From NCBI RefSeq assembly GCF_000471905.2, contig NW_006495778.1, forward strand, positions 914,563 to 978,562: 64,000 bases of DNA, in the 5' to 3' direction. Source of the stretch: Amborella trichopoda (lineage: Eukaryota > Streptophyta > Magnoliopsida > Amborellales > Amborellaceae). Shown in pieces: positions 23,752-34,952 of the stretch. A program made the position numbers and the translations under genes. How positions within the stretch are numbered: position 1 is the first letter of the stretch; every line of letters begins with the position of its first letter. The notes under the pieces are model-generated. The model saw only the letters and a program-made list of their open reading frames with translations. It did not search any database and was not told where the DNA came from.

Positions 23752-23826
23752 GGCCATGCACGGCATTGGCAGGGCCATGCACGGCATTGGCAGGGCCATG
23801 CACGGCATTAGCAGTGCCATGCATGC
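23752..23826 (+). repeat. Three 24-bp tandem repeats in LTR C
   Basis: GGCCATGCACGGCATTGGCA-type units repeated three times, followed by a fourth degenerate piece (ATGCATGCC). They occupy the place where the other family-1 LTRs have minisatellites of other units. The unit is a multiple of three, which opens a 178-codon frame (23756-24292) with no recognisable domain. Confidence 0.85.
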
Positions 23827-25233
23827 CTCTTTCTTTTCTTCTTTCCTCTTCCTGTGGTTTCACATTTCGTTCATCGTGATGGCAATGTCATGCGCAAGCT
23901 CCTTTCCCCCTTTTGTTTGTGCATCTCTATCCCTCGGCGAGATTTGCCAACAGCGCAGCTCATCGCTGTCCGTAGGTGTATCCTCGACGTCTCAGCGAGG
24001 AACGTGGGTAGCAAAGCTTATTATCGTTTGTGGGGGCTTCACCCTGTTGCGTGACTATTGCAGGCGGCAATGTCCATCGCCGTCTGCGAGCTTCTCTTTT
24101 GCGCCCGGTGCCTATCACTGTGTGCAGGCTTCTCTCGGTCACTCTGTGCCCATTGCCGCGTTCAGGCTCCTTTTGTTCCTCTCTGCATCTATCGTAGTGT
24201 GTAGGCTTCCCTTATGCCTCACACCTATCATCGTGCACTCCACGAGAGGTAATCACCACATGACTTATGAGAAGTTATCGCCGTGTGCCTAACCAGAAGC
24301 TATCACCTTCCGCAAAAGACGTGTTGCCTTCTTGCTTTACCAATGGTGATGCTTATTGCCATCTGCGGGTTTCTCTCGTGTTCCACGTCTAGCGTCGTGT
24401 TCCTCACGAGGAGCTATCACAGTGAGTCTCACCAGAAGCCATCGCCACTCGCAAGGGACACGGTGTCTTCTCATGATGCCAATGGCGAGGCCCATTACCG
24501 TCTGTGTTATTCCTCTCTCCGCTGTCTTGCTCTCTCTCTCTCTCTTTGTTCCCTTTTCCTCTCTTCATTCTTTTCACTTCTCACTTGACTGAGGGTAGAC
24601 TTAGCCTAGCACTGCCATAACGGTCTGGCTCTCGAATAGTATAGCCATCGTGTTGGTCTTGAGTGCCACACCCATCTTGTTGCCACATCAGATTGAGACA
24701 GTCCTATCCGCCTCAATTTCGAGTAGTATTGTCGTCGCGCTAGTCCTGAGTACCATGCCCGCCTTGCTACCACTCTGAGTCTGTAACTTTCTAGTTGCCA
24801 TGTTAGTCTCATCCATTCATCAAGTTCTCTTCTCTTTTCTATCTTTATTTGAACCTTCCACTCCATCACTCTCTCATATGAACTTACATTGCCCTATGAC
24901 AAGGGTGAGTCCTTTTGACCCACTTGTCTTGAAAATAAACCATGTTAGTGTTGTGTACAAAACAATGTGATAGCAGATCAAGGGAGGCGATTCTGAACCA
25001 GCTAAAGCTGCTAGGGGGCTTTCTTTGTGATCTACGAGGGCACCCATGTGAGCCAGCCTGAGTCAGTCCCAAACCCACCTTAAATTCCTCTCTCATCGGT
25101 TGGTATACCTGCCCTTGCTCCTGATCAAGGTTATTGAGAGAGCGATCTCAAGTTCCAGATTCACTAGAAACCCGAGATACATGCCTCCAAATCATCTAGA
25201 TCTGGAGGGCGAGATCGAGGCACCTAACCAGCT

Positions 25234-25251
25234 TGGCGACTCCACTGAGAC
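25234..25251 (+). other. Primer-binding site of element C
   Basis: TGGCGACTCCACTGAGAC lies three bases after the LTR end. Elements of the Tat/Ogre group often have a PBS beginning TGGCGACTC, usually assigned to tRNA-Arg. The equivalent site in F (43098) reads TGGTGACTCCACTGGGGA, so two bases near the 3' end here (GAGA for GGGG) are probably decayed. The tRNA assignment is from memory of the group and was not checked against a tRNA set. Confidence 0.75.
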
Positions 25252-26721
25252 TTATTACCCCTTCATCGGTTAGCTCTTGTTTGATCAGTATCGTCTTTTA
25301 CTTTCTGCACCACTTTCTATGGCACCTGGGTTATTCAACTCGTTCATCCGAGTCGGGGACTTTCTTATCCCTGCACTCGTAACTGTCCCAGGGAAGCAAA
25401 CTGCTCAAGATTCCTTCCCTACACTCCTTTTAAGTCGGGACTCACAGTCCGGCTCCTAAGTCCTTCCTTGGGTTGGTGCAAGAAGGGCCTTAAAGGTCCC
25501 TGACTCCCTGCTTCGTCGCCTTGGTGGACCCTCCATCAAGGCCCCTTACATTGGTGCCACATCTGCTACCGCACACACAACACACACCCTGCTACTACAA
25601 GTCCCTTGCCAATCATATTGCTGGGATACACCGGAAGGTTACTCTATCCACTCTTGCGAAAGGCAATTAAGTTGCCATCGCTTCGTAAGGCTACCCCTCA
25701 AGCTCCTTTACTACCCCATGGCTTTACACTTGGAGGCTCGGCACACGGAGGCGAAAATCCTGGGGTCTCCACCCTACTCACACACCTAAAAGCTCATGGT
25801 CCAACCACTCGAACCACACCCCGGGGCAACCTTCGTGCTGCCTCAAACTCACGTTCATGGCTAGGTCTTCTCGAGCCAAACCCTGCACGCGCCATGCATC
25901 CCACAACTCAAGGCAGCGCCAACTCGAGCACACAAGGGTCGACCGCTCTGTCCTCGCTCTCAACACACATGGCTTCACCGTGTGAGAGATAGGTTATTAC
26001 CCAGTCCCTCACAGACACAATCTTGTGGATCTCGACCTCTTAAGGTAGAATCAGTTGAGCGAACCCGGGTGACCCCCAAGTCACCCGGAAGGCTAACCCT
26101 AAAGGTGCACACGCACTGACTTTGCAGGTTCCTCCTTGCTCCCGACTCAGGTGGAGTCATGAATCAGCTCCTTCTTCTGTCACTCCTCTATCACCAGGCA
26201 AGCACCTCGAGACTTGGTACTCAAAGGTCTTCCCTAACAGTATCATCTTGAGCCAGCCTTAGGTCAACTGTGCACTCAGGCCCCACAAAGGAATTCGGGG
26301 CAACGGCCTGATGTCAGACAGAATCCTCTAGCCTCCAAGGCAACAACCCAGGTTGCCCTCAATCCTTGGGCCCCATTCTTTGCTACAAATAATAGACACA
26401 TCCCTCGCCTGCTCAAGAAAAGCGAGACAGTTCAAGCCTCAAGCTCGGTTCTGGAGTGAGGTCCATAGTCACCTCTAGATCAAGCAAAAGAAAGGTCTGT
26501 AGATTCTAACCAAAGAAGCCTCCAAGGCAGTTGAGGTTACCACCTTCCTTGATCTCCTGCCTTGTAATCCCTTCTTCCCTCTACGGATCCTAGAGCCTGA
26601 GCCAGTCTAAGAGTATTACTCAGTGATCATTACCTAGAAGTCACAGTCTCAAGATCGTCGAGAACCTGTCCTCACATGGTCGTCGTACAAGGCTCGAGTC
26701 CAATCAGGGCATGTTGAGCCC
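25252..26721 (+). other. Untranslated leader of element C
   Basis: A 1.47-kb stretch between PBS and gag, GC-richer than the LTR. It is homologous to 43116-43804 plus 60723-61600 of element F (shared words include GAGCACAC, CTCTTAAGG and GGTCGACC). A 128-codon frame at 25606-25992 is not kept in F and is probably fortuitous. Long leaders before gag are usual in Ogre-like elements, and some carry an extra open frame there, but none is recognisable in this copy. Confidence 0.65.
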
Positions 26722-28430
26722 TTGCAGACCGACTTGCCACGGATGACTCGCCACCCCCGGCTATCCATTACTCCACCTGGCTCTGACCTTCGAAAAGAAA
26801 CAGTCAGTGTCATGGTGATTAACGAGCCGGACGACGCCCAAGAAGAGAGGATGAATAGGTTCGAGGTAATGATGCAGTCGATCTTAGAAAATATGGAACA
26901 TCTAGAAGCCTCTAGTCCCCTTCTTCTCACCATGAGACCGATTCCCCGTCTGGCAAAGACACAATTCCCAGGCAAACTGCCCCACCGGTCTCCCAAGACA
27001 GCTCCCCTTCTCGGGGGTTTCCCAGACTGACATAGATGTCATGGTGGCCCATAGCCTCAAGAACAAGGTCACAGGCATACAAGAGGTGCCGCTCTACCAG
27101 AAGTTGTACCCCTTGTACATCGACCAAGTGTCGTTTCCCCCGAACTACCATAAGGGGAAGCTCCCCCTGTTCAATGGTACTACATCCTCGTACCAGCATA
27201 CTACTCACTTCCAAGCGGCCTATCGAGAGATGGCAACTGACAGGCGACTCCTCCTTCGTCAGTTAGTCGAGATCCTCGAAGGGCCAGCCTTCCAGTGGTC
27301 CTCCAAACTCGGTGCACACCTGGTAGGAACTGGAGCAGTTGTTTTACCAACGCTTCTACAAAGTCCAAAGGAACGTGGAAACCATCAAGCTCCTCACTTT
27401 GACTCAAGACCCTGATGAGCCTGTTGACAAGTTCATCACCCGATGGAGAAAGCTGCCAACCTTTCATGCCACTCCCATGACTGAGAAAGAAGTTGTTCAG
27501 AACTGCATAAGGAACATGCTTCCTGAGATCGCCCTGCATGTCGAGGGTTCCAATCCACCCTCCATGTCAGAGCTCATCTATAAAGAAATTTGTATTGAGG
27601 GTGTGTCCAAGCACCATGGCGGATCTTGTCAGCAACCCTTTGGTTTGAACTCCCACTCCAACAATCGGGGCAACCAGTAAAAAGTAGTGATCAGTGCAGT
27701 CGTCACTGTGATTAACACTAACAAAGCCGCCCCTCAAACCCTAGACCCCTCTAAGGCACAAACGTCTCAGGCCGAGGGCAAGCAACAGTACTACAATAAG
27801 GTCTCACCCCCTAAAAACATAAAGCGAAGTGACTTCTGAACCCAACACCAGTACAAGGTGCACCCCTTCTATAAAGAGTGGACTCTTGCACTGCTTTGAC
27901 TACTACTTGAGAAAAACATGATCTAGTTGCTAGAGGATAGCATTCCAGAACAAGCTGGACCGGAGACGCACGAGAGGTATTGTGCTTACCATAGGAAAGT
28001 AGGCCACCCCACTCAGGACTACTATAAGCTCAACGACATTATCGAAGCCCTTATTAACAAGGGTCAGATAAAGCTCTAAGAGTTAAAGAAAGTGTTCGGG
28101 GCAACTCAGGCTCCTCACATAGTGACAATACAAGAAGATGATGGGGCACCCGCCATCCTCCGTGCACTGTTTTCCAAAATGCTCGAAGAGGGACACATCA
28201 CGCCAAAGTTGACAAGGCAGCCCAAGTTTCTTCCTCCTAGAACTGAGAGCCTTTAGTGCTCATATCACATTATACGACGCCATGACATGAACAAATGAAC
28301 TGTCTTCCATGAACTCTTGGTAAAGAAGATGCAGCAATGCCAAGAAGCTCATGGTAACCCAGAAGGACACCCTCAAGCCCCTCTTCCACCGGTGCAACAA
28401 AAACTCCCGACATAAGCCCCAAGAAGCACT
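26722..28430 (+). pseudogene. Gag of element C, two frameshifts and several stops
   Basis: Three frames must be joined: 26722-27030 (acidic/Met-rich N-terminus with QEERMNRFEVMMQSI, possibly helical), 27041-27415 (SLKNKVTGIQEVPLYQKLYP, FPPNYHKGKLPLFNG, LLLRQLVEILEGPAFQW) and 27339-27680 (FYKVQRNVETIKLLTL, VDKFITRWRKLP, CIRNMLPEIALHVE), the last two being the capsid/retrotransposon-gag domain. The third frame continues past stops at about 27678, 27838 and 27896 to a zinc motif YCAYHRKVGHP at 27978. Its last Cys is Tyr (QDYYKL). The remainder to about 28400 resembles the gag-pol linker. Confidence 0.85.
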
Positions 28431-28902
28431 GAGCTAGATCCTCTGCAGACCCTCCTCGAGGCGATGCTTCAATAGGGTCTCGTCACTCCCAAGCCTGTCA
28501 ATTAGCCTAAATGCCTTCCCCATGGTACGGAAAACCTCTGGTGCCCATACCATCAAGTATGGGGCAACGAGCTGAAAGAATACTCTGGGTTCGAAGCTAT
28601 GGTTACTCAAAAGGTATCGGAAGGCCACATCATTTGTGTCGTTCTCCCATAGCACTTCCAAGTCGTCACTCCCGTCCAAAAGGAACCCCACTATAGGTCC
28701 CCTATGTGCATACACTGGACCCTTCAGAGCCTTCGACTTCTTAACCCTGGGAAGTCTACTATGGGTGAAGTAGATTCAAATCAATGAAGCATGAGGCAGT
28801 CCACAAAGCCAATGCTACCCATGAACCCAACAGGGCAAACCAAACCCGTCCTTAGGGATCCAAAGGAGACAGGAACCAGGGTCCGCTTGCCGAAGAAATC
28901 GT
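28431..28902 (+). pseudogene. Gag-pol linker remnant of element C
   Basis: Plus-strand frames here continue the family-1 wording found in B at 20250-20700 reversed (LVTPKPVN, CPYHQVWG-like and EVDSNQ phrases) with stops. No catalytic domain is visible before the abrupt join to the R3 LTR at 28903. An antisense 93-codon frame (28715-28434) is a shadow. Confidence 0.5.
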
Positions 28903-31770
28903 TGGTTAGGTGCCTCGATCTCGCCCTCCAAATCCTGGATGATCGGCGGCACACGTCTCAGGTTTCGAGGGATGACTCGAGACGCTTCTGAGATCGCTCT
29001 CTCGGGAATCTCGTTCGAGAACGGGGGCATGTGTTACCAATTGGTGATAGAGAAATTTTAAAGGTGGGTTCGGGACTTACTCGGGCGGGCTCGCGTGGGC
29101 GCCCTCTTAGATCATGAACACAACCCCCCAGTAATGAAACTAGTTTGGAATCACCTCCCTTGGCTCATATTCTTCTTGTTTTCTGTAATCACACACATAT
29201 ATAGTACAGGTTGTAAGATGGGTGGGTCAAACCTCACCCTTTTCCTCTTTGATGAACGTACGCAAGCATGTGTATTCAAGAAGAAGAAGAGAAGAAAGAC
29301 GGGGGAGAGAAGCGTTTGACTGAGCGAGAGGATCACATTAGCGAGTAATTAGCTTGATGTGGTAGCAAAATGGGCTCGGTACCAAGACCGGCTCATGGGA
29401 TCACTACTAGACGTCATCACCAATACCAGCTAGCTAAGCACGATGGTCAATCTGTCGTGGCAATAAAGCATGCCAAGTAATCCTGGCACACCAACATTAC
29501 AGCTAGACAACAGGACTTCCATGAGAGGCTCACCTCAATCCCTCTTAGTCGAATGAAAGAATAGCAGCGTGGTGGTTATGGGGGAAAGAATGAGGCAAGA
29601 GAAGAAGGGAACAAACAAAGGGAGGGAGAAGAGAGAAGAGGATAAAAGAGAGAGGGAAGGAAGATACAATCGGTGCTAAACATTGTCGACTGTTTCAAAA
29701 GAGAAGAGAGAAAGTAGTCGGCGCTAAGATTCACCGATTGTGTCAGATGAGAAGAGAGGAAGAGAAGAGAACCACCCAGCATTAAGTTTATGTCGGTTGC
29801 AATTAGAGAGAAGCAAGGGAGAGAGATCGAGCCGGCACTAAGCTTCATTTACTGCAACAGAAGAGAGACAAATCCAATTGACGTTAGGCTTCACCCACTG
29901 TGACACAAGAGAAGAGGGAAATCTAACCAGTGCTATTGTTCGCTGACTGTTAAGGAAGAGAGGAGAGAGAAATCCAATCGACGTTGGGATGAAGGAAGAA
30001 GAGGAGAGAGAAAACACCACCTGATGTTGGAATGAAGGAAGAGGAGAGAACCCCACCCGACGTTGGAATGAAGGAGGAAGAGGGAAAAGAAAACCCTCAC
30101 TCGGTGTTGAGAATGAAGGAAGAGGAGAGAGAACCTCACTTGATGCTGAGATGAAGGAAGAGGAGAGAGAAAACCCCACTTAGTGCTAGGATGAAAGAGG
30201 AAGAGGTGAAAGAAAAACCCCATCCGATGCTGAGCATGAAGGAAGAGGAGAGAAAACCCCACCCAACACTGGGAATGAGAGAGAGGAGAACCAACTGACG
30301 TTAGGTTTGAGGCAGTTGTGATGGGTGAATGAGAGAGAAATGAGAAGAGAGAGAAAATAAGATAGAGAGATGAAAAAGAGGAGAGAGAAAGAGGGGAGGA
30401 GAGAGAAAGTTAGCTACCCAAATGATACTAACCCTTTTCTTCTCTCTCCTCTCTCTCCAAGACATACTCACAGGCCCAAACATGGGTGGATGCTCAAACA
30501 CTACCTTAAATTGATGATAATTACAATTTAATTGAATTTAAAGAAATTCTAAAAATGGGTACAAAAGGATTGTTTTGCCCCTGCCTAACAATGTGTGGAA
30601 TCCTAAAACATTCTTTGTTGCTGCCAGAGATCTTGCGTGACTGACTCGAGATTGTTCTAATTCCCATTTCATCAAATTACTATTATTTTCTTATAGGGCT
30701 CGTCATGGCGATCATTTTGATACCAACTTCGAGCCATGAATCATGTTTTTTGAGGCATGATCATGAGACTTGAATCTTGGATGAATCTTGAAAACCTCAG
30801 ATCAATTGTGTGCCCATTCCTTGATGTTTCTTTGTGATTTCCTCATTGAATCACACTGAGCGTGCCGTCACGATTGTGTGGCAATAAACGGAACGCGATT
30901 TGGAGCCCGATTGAAGATTTCACAACTTTTGAGTTTTAGCCGGAATCTGAAATCCGACCGTTGGATTTTCAGTTACTTCGTCGGCTTCGTGCATTAAATC
31001 TGACCATCCATCATGTATGGGGTTCAGTCCAATGATAACCCTGGACCTTATTCATACAATGGAATTGGTTTCGCATCGATCCATTGTGCGAGCATTGTGA
31101 TTTGGTCCATCGAGCGAGGCGTGTCGCTGCTGAATTTTATGCAACTTCTTTATAGATCGGCAAATTCTCCCTAGCTTTTCTCTATGCTCGGACATCGCCT
31201 TGAGGCGTACCATATATTGAAATGCTCGTTTCGACGAGACGAACATGCTCACAAAATTTGAACGCAATTCTACTCAAAACAAGTGAGATATGGACCTTGA
31301 AAGTGACTGCCCGTGATTGTAAAAGTAGCCACCTTCAATGGTGTTTTGGTGCAGTGAGGCCACACGAGAATAGTGTGCGGCCTAACTGTTTTTAGTATTT
31401 TACCCATAACTTTGTCCTGGAGTGCCCGATAAAGCCGAACCTTGACCCATATATGTTTTCGATCGTGTCGGATTTAATGGCGATAGTCCCCATAGTGGTT
31501 TGACGCACCAAAAGTATAGCTCTAGCTACAGGATCCATTTCAAGGTACTAAAGACCGATATTGCTGAAATTGTTTCTTTGTGTTCACTGCCTTAGACATG
31601 TCTGATTGCGATGAAACTTAGCAGGTGGTCTTTTGAAGTGCTGATGAAGATCTTGACCAATTATGGAGCCATTATGAGGCTGTCAGGAATTTCCACTGTT
31701 TTGTAAGCTTTATTGACCTGCTTTCCTACTAGAAACCAAGGTACTGAAAAATACGTTCAAACAACTTGCC
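28903..31770 (-). repeat. LTR of element R3 (about 2.9 kb), promoter deleted
   Basis: It begins with TGGTTAGGTGCCTCGATC at 28903, the intact family-1 terminus, and follows LTR A and B throughout. At 30460-30475 it jumps from the pyrimidine/purine block (CTCTCCAAGACATACTCACA) straight to GGCCCAAACATGGG, lacking the roughly 80-130 bp that carry the TATA box and AATAAA in A and B. The upstream block then continues normally to about 31770. The missing promoter means this LTR could not have started transcription after the deletion. Confidence 0.75.
29640..30300. repeat. Variable repeat section of LTR R3
   Basis: The first half (29640-29960) has diverged units with CGGCGCTAAG/GACGTTAGG-type cores; the second (29960-30290) has about eight imperfect units of roughly 38-41 bp with GAAGGAAGAGGAGAG and CCCCACC. 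It is at the same position as the minisatellites of LTR A and B but the unit is unrelated to them. The cores resemble the repeats at 15000-15180 in the 3' region of B. Confidence 0.7.
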
Positions 31771-32214
31771 TCATCGAATGTTGTGCTTCAAGAGAAGTGA
31801 GAAAGACAATCATTCAAAAAGTTTCTTTTGCCTTTTAGTTTTTTTCTTCCTAATCACAGGACCATGTGAACACCGAGGAGATTCACGTAATGGTGTAACT
31901 AGGCTGCTCAGACGTAGGGATGCATTGTTCGCGGGTCCGTCCGTGGAGACTTTAGGGGGATAAGAGACTTTTTGGCAGCGTTTGTTTGCTGTTACACCAA
32001 GTTTGCTTTTGACATTCAGAGTACCATTATGGTCTCGTCCACTGAGTCCAGTCGGAGGCAGGTTCTATTAGCCAATCCCAAAGGTCTGGTCGTGCCGGCT
32101 AGGCGAGCTGACGTCTCTGACAGGTTCTGCTCTGGCTTTGTCGGTCTCCTGCCTTGGAAGGATAACGACTGGGCTACTTTGTCACCTAGCCTCATGGTGA
32201 GAGAGGTCACTAAT

Positions 32215-32408
32215 AGGAGAAGGAGACGGCATGCACATTTCATGGATGGGGAGAAGGCTCATAAGAGAAGGAGAAGGCATGCACATTTCATGCATAGGGA
32301 GAATGTCCATAAGAGAAGGAGAAGGCATGCACATTTCTTGCATGGGGAGAAGGTTTACAAGAGAAGGAGAAGGCATGCACATTTCATGCATGGGGAGAAG
32401 GTCCTTGA
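32215..32408 (+). repeat. 48-bp tandem repeat (four copies)
   Basis: Four copies of a 48-bp unit containing GAGAAGGCATGCACATTTC. On the plus strand the unit codes in frame for 16 residues rich in Arg and His (KRRRRHAHFMHGEKV), so the frame stays open through all four copies. It is unique to R3 in this window. Confidence 0.85.
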
Positions 32409-32880
32409 AGAAGGGATAATGACCTGGGCTACGTTGTCACCCAGGCTTGAAGAAGGGATGGTCCTTGAAGAAGGGATAATGACTGGGCTATGTTGTCACC
32501 CAACCTTGAAGAAGGATGTTGACTAGGCTACCTGTTCACCCAGGATAGAAGAAAAATGTTGACGGGGCTATTTGTTCACCCAGAACTGAAGAAGGATGTC
32601 GATTGGGCTACCTGTTCACACAAGATTGAAGAAAGATATCGACTGGGCTACCTGTTCACCCAAGACTGAAGAAGGATGTCGATTGGGCCACTTATTCACC
32701 CAGGACTGAAGAAGGATGACGATTGGCTACCTATTCACCCAGGACTGAAGAAGGATATCGATTGGGCTGGTTGTTCACCCAGGATTGAAGAAGGATGTCA
32801 ACTGGGCTACCTGTTCACTCAAGACTAGAGAAAGATATCGACTGGGCTACCTGTTCACCCAGGACCGAAGAAGGAGTATG
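32405..32880 (+). repeat. 40-bp tandem repeat (about 12 copies)
   Basis: About twelve imperfect copies of a 40-bp unit with GAAGAAGGAT, GACTGGGCTACC and TGTTCACCCAGGA. 40 is not divisible by three, so frames close within the array. It follows directly on the 48-bp array and shares the word GAAGAAGG with its end, which suggests that one arose beside the other. Confidence 0.85.
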
Positions 32881-33350
32881 AGGTATGATTTTAACGTCTA
32901 CACCCTGCTGAACGTCTTGATGATGAAGGGAGTGATGGCTGAAGCCCCCCGTTGAGACGAATGTTGCATCAAACTGATTTTATTGGTCCGAGCGCCCTTT
33001 GCGGGTTTTCACTTGGACTCGAGGAAGTGGTGCCGTAAAGATGGTTTCACAAATCCTTCTTTTTATTAAGCTCTTTTTCCCATGGCCTAACGGCCATGTC
33101 CACGCTTTTTGTCCATTTTTACTCCTGATTCCCTTACAGGTTTTCACCGTGCCCGGGTTTTTATTCACGGAACTCTTTTACTCATGGTTTCATGACCATG
33201 CCTATCTATCCTTTTTACTCATAGCGTTCCCTTGTTAAGGTATACAATGTGATCATCATTCTTTTTTTTTGTGAAGGCATGTTTAAGTTCATGCCTTCAG
33301 GACCTGTGCGAAACAGTTTAACGTCATGCGGCCTGGACGTGCATTATGGT

Positions 33351-33520
33351 TTAACATCACACGAGTTTGACATGTTATCTCAGGTTTTTAACGTCGCACG
33401 AGTTTGACGTGTTAGATCGGCTTTTTAACGTCGCATGAGTTTGACGTGTTAGCTCGGTTTTTTAATGTCGCACGAGTTTGACGTGTTAGCTCGATTTTTT
33501 AACGTCGCACGAGTTTGATG
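33351..33520 (-). repeat. Five ACGTC..GACGT dyad repeats in element D
   Basis: Five units of about 41-42 bp, each with AACGTCGCACGAGTTTGACG; the arms ACGTC and GACGT form a short inverted repeat around a 10-base spacer. TGACG is the core recognised by plant TGA-type bZIP factors, which makes an enhancer role possible but unproven. Element E has the same unit at 45716-46080, and family 1 has a related unit (AACGTCATG..GGACGTG). Confidence 0.75.
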
Positions 33521-33523
33521 ATC

Positions 33524-33792
33524 TGAATCCTGGCTGGCAGTTTAGGCTCATGCCACCATGGAGCAAAAGATTTTGAAGCCAGTTGGCAGTTTAGGCTCAT
33601 ACCACCAAGGAGCATATGGAAAAAAACAATTGAATCTTTTTTTTGTATTTTTTTTATTTATTTTTATTTGGAAAGATTGGTTGGATGTTTAGGCTCGTGC
33701 ACCGAGGAGCGTAAAAAAAAATTCTTTTTATTTTTTTGAAAATTTTGGAAAATTGGTCGGCAGTTTAGGCTCATGCCACCGAGGAGCAAATT
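33524..33792. repeat. GGCAGTTTAGGCTCATGCC hairpin repeats in element D
   Basis: Four copies (about 33536, 33583, 33687 and 33759) of a unit with GGCAGTTTAGGCTCATGCC followed by ACC.AGGAGC. GGCA and TGCC can pair as a small stem with an 11-base loop. Between copies the DNA is T-rich. Element E has two copies at 46095-46190, so it belongs to family 2. Confidence 0.75.
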
Positions 33793-34952
33793 AATTTTTT
33801 TTTTATTTTTTTATCATTATTTTTTTGAAAATTTTATTTTTTTGGAGAATTGGTTGAGAAAAGGGGCTTTTCAACTTTGCCCTTATTATGGGGAGTTTGA
33901 AAACTTTCTTTCTTTTCTTTATTGCTCCTGTTGGGGGGTTCTTGTTCAAATTGTACGTGTACAATTGATTAGTTAAAGTAGAGTAGAACACTTCCTTGCA
34001 CACAATTTTCAAACTGATTCTTACAAATTCAACTCCCTAGTTGTAGGGTTTTTGTCTCAAATTTCCAGTTATTGGGTCGTTGTATGCACACACAGGGATG
34101 AGCTTGCCTCATTTTGCCTCATGGGATCCAATGGAGAGAAAAAATTCTCCCCGACTGGCCACTTTCGTCATTGGCGAGGTTCACCCATCTTTGATATGTG
34201 ATAGTTGGTAGTAATACTCATACAACCATGAAGTGCTTGGCTAGTTTCAAGGCTTCATAACAGGCATAGGAAGTTGGCTTTGAGAATGAGGCCAGATGAC
34301 TAACGGTTTAACCTCTTGTAGGAATGGAGGAATTACCTTATACAAGGAGAAAGCCTTTTGAAAATGGATGATTTTGACAATTAAATTGAAACAGCATTTT
34401 AGAAAGGGACGGGCCTTACAATTTTGCCACCTGTAGCCCTTTGGTGGTTATTTTCTTTGTTATGTTTTACCCAAAGATGGTGAAAGGATTTCCTAGTGGG
34501 ATTGTGAGAACTCAGAAAGGTCTCGAAGTTGTCTTTTTACCTTTGAAGCTTTCATCCACTGCTTCGCGGATCCATGAAGATTCCTCTGGATTCTTGCCGA
34601 GCTTTCCTCTTGGAGGGTCTCGACGTTTTCTAGGGTTCGTAGAAATCACTTCAATTTTCCATTCATGTCACCCTTCTACATCTCTCTGAGTTGGTTATGT
34701 TGGGAACATGTAGGGTTTAGCAGGAGTCTTCATCCTCAGGGTCTGCTTGTGTAGTATTATTGGAACTTGCAAGTACTTGTTTGTACTTATGTGCTTTATG
34801 TCGAAAGTTCCTTCTTGGAGATCTTTTTTTAATCCTTTTACCCATGATGCCTTTTCAGGATTTCACCGCATCGATTTTTTGTTTTTTATTTTCTTATTAT
34901 TATTTTTTTCTTTGCGATGCCTTTTTAGGTTTTCACCACGTTTTTTAGCCCG
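33793..34952 (-). other. 3' noncoding region of element D
   Basis: T-rich DNA collinear with 49080-50110 of element E (GGGATGAGCTTGCCTC, ATGTTTTACCC, GAAAGGATTTCC and CTTTTCAGG phrases). Compared with E it lacks about 2.9 kb between the hairpin repeats and this region, the interval in which E carries the antisense PMD gene. No coding sequence is recognised; the short plus-strand frames are not kept in E. Confidence 0.6.

Larger units (their letters stand above)
22251..25230 (+). repeat. 5' LTR of element C (about 3.0 kb)
   Basis: It ends in CACCTAACCA at 25230, three bases before the PBS. The start TGCAGGG at 22251 is where its homology to A, B and R3 fades, though the last 18 bases match B only loosely, so the true first base could be missing. 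Upstream block 22255-23460 matches 31320-31770 of R3 reversed (CTAAGGCA and GGACCATTGG-like phrases). Then come a core promoter near 23510-23540, a pyrimidine-rich leader at 23690-23750, an LTR-specific variable section (23750-24600) and the conserved 3' part (24880-25230). Confidence 0.8.
22251..28902 (+). mobile_element. Element C: family-1 retrotransposon, 5' half
   Basis: Plus-strand element with 5' LTR (22251-25230), PBS (25234-25251), a 1.4-kb leader and gag (26722 to about 28400). It ends at 28902, exactly where the inverted LTR of element R3 starts, so pol and the 3' LTR are missing. Its left edge coincides with the loss of gag homology in element B. Gag is closely related to that of B and F, the LTR to all other family-1 LTRs. 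Confidence 0.85.
28903..33350 (-). mobile_element. Element R3: family-1 LTR plus 3' noncoding region, fused to element D
   Basis: A third inverted family-1 LTR (28903-31770) followed by 3' noncoding DNA (31770-33350) collinear with A and B. The homology to A and B stops at about 33343-33350 inside a CGTCATGCGG..GGACGTG repeat unit, and element D's version of that unit follows at once. R3 may be the 3' end of a recombinant element whose pol is D, or a truncated copy abutting D. No family-1 pol follows. Confidence 0.7.
31771..33350 (-). other. 3' noncoding region of element R3
   Basis: Collinear with A (5285-6510) and B (11166-12510), including the polypyrimidine stretch at 31830-31850 and the phrases GGTTTTCACCGTGCC and CTTTTACTCATGG at 33130-33190. 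A block of two tandem arrays at 32200-32880 has no counterpart in A or B. The 184-codon plus-strand frame 31972-32526 is opened by the first array and has no recognisable domain. Confidence 0.65.

Noticed and set aside
23756..24292. 178-codon plus-strand frame in LTR C
   Set aside because: Opens in a 24-bp repeat and runs through the variable part of the LTR; not kept in the other LTRs.
31972..32526. 184-codon plus-strand frame with a basic 16-residue repeat
   Set aside because: Its length comes from the 48-bp array; the flanks are not conserved as coding in A or B.
32405..32880. Regular repeats that could suggest a CRISPR array
   Set aside because: Units abut with no unique spacers, and the context is a plant retroelement.
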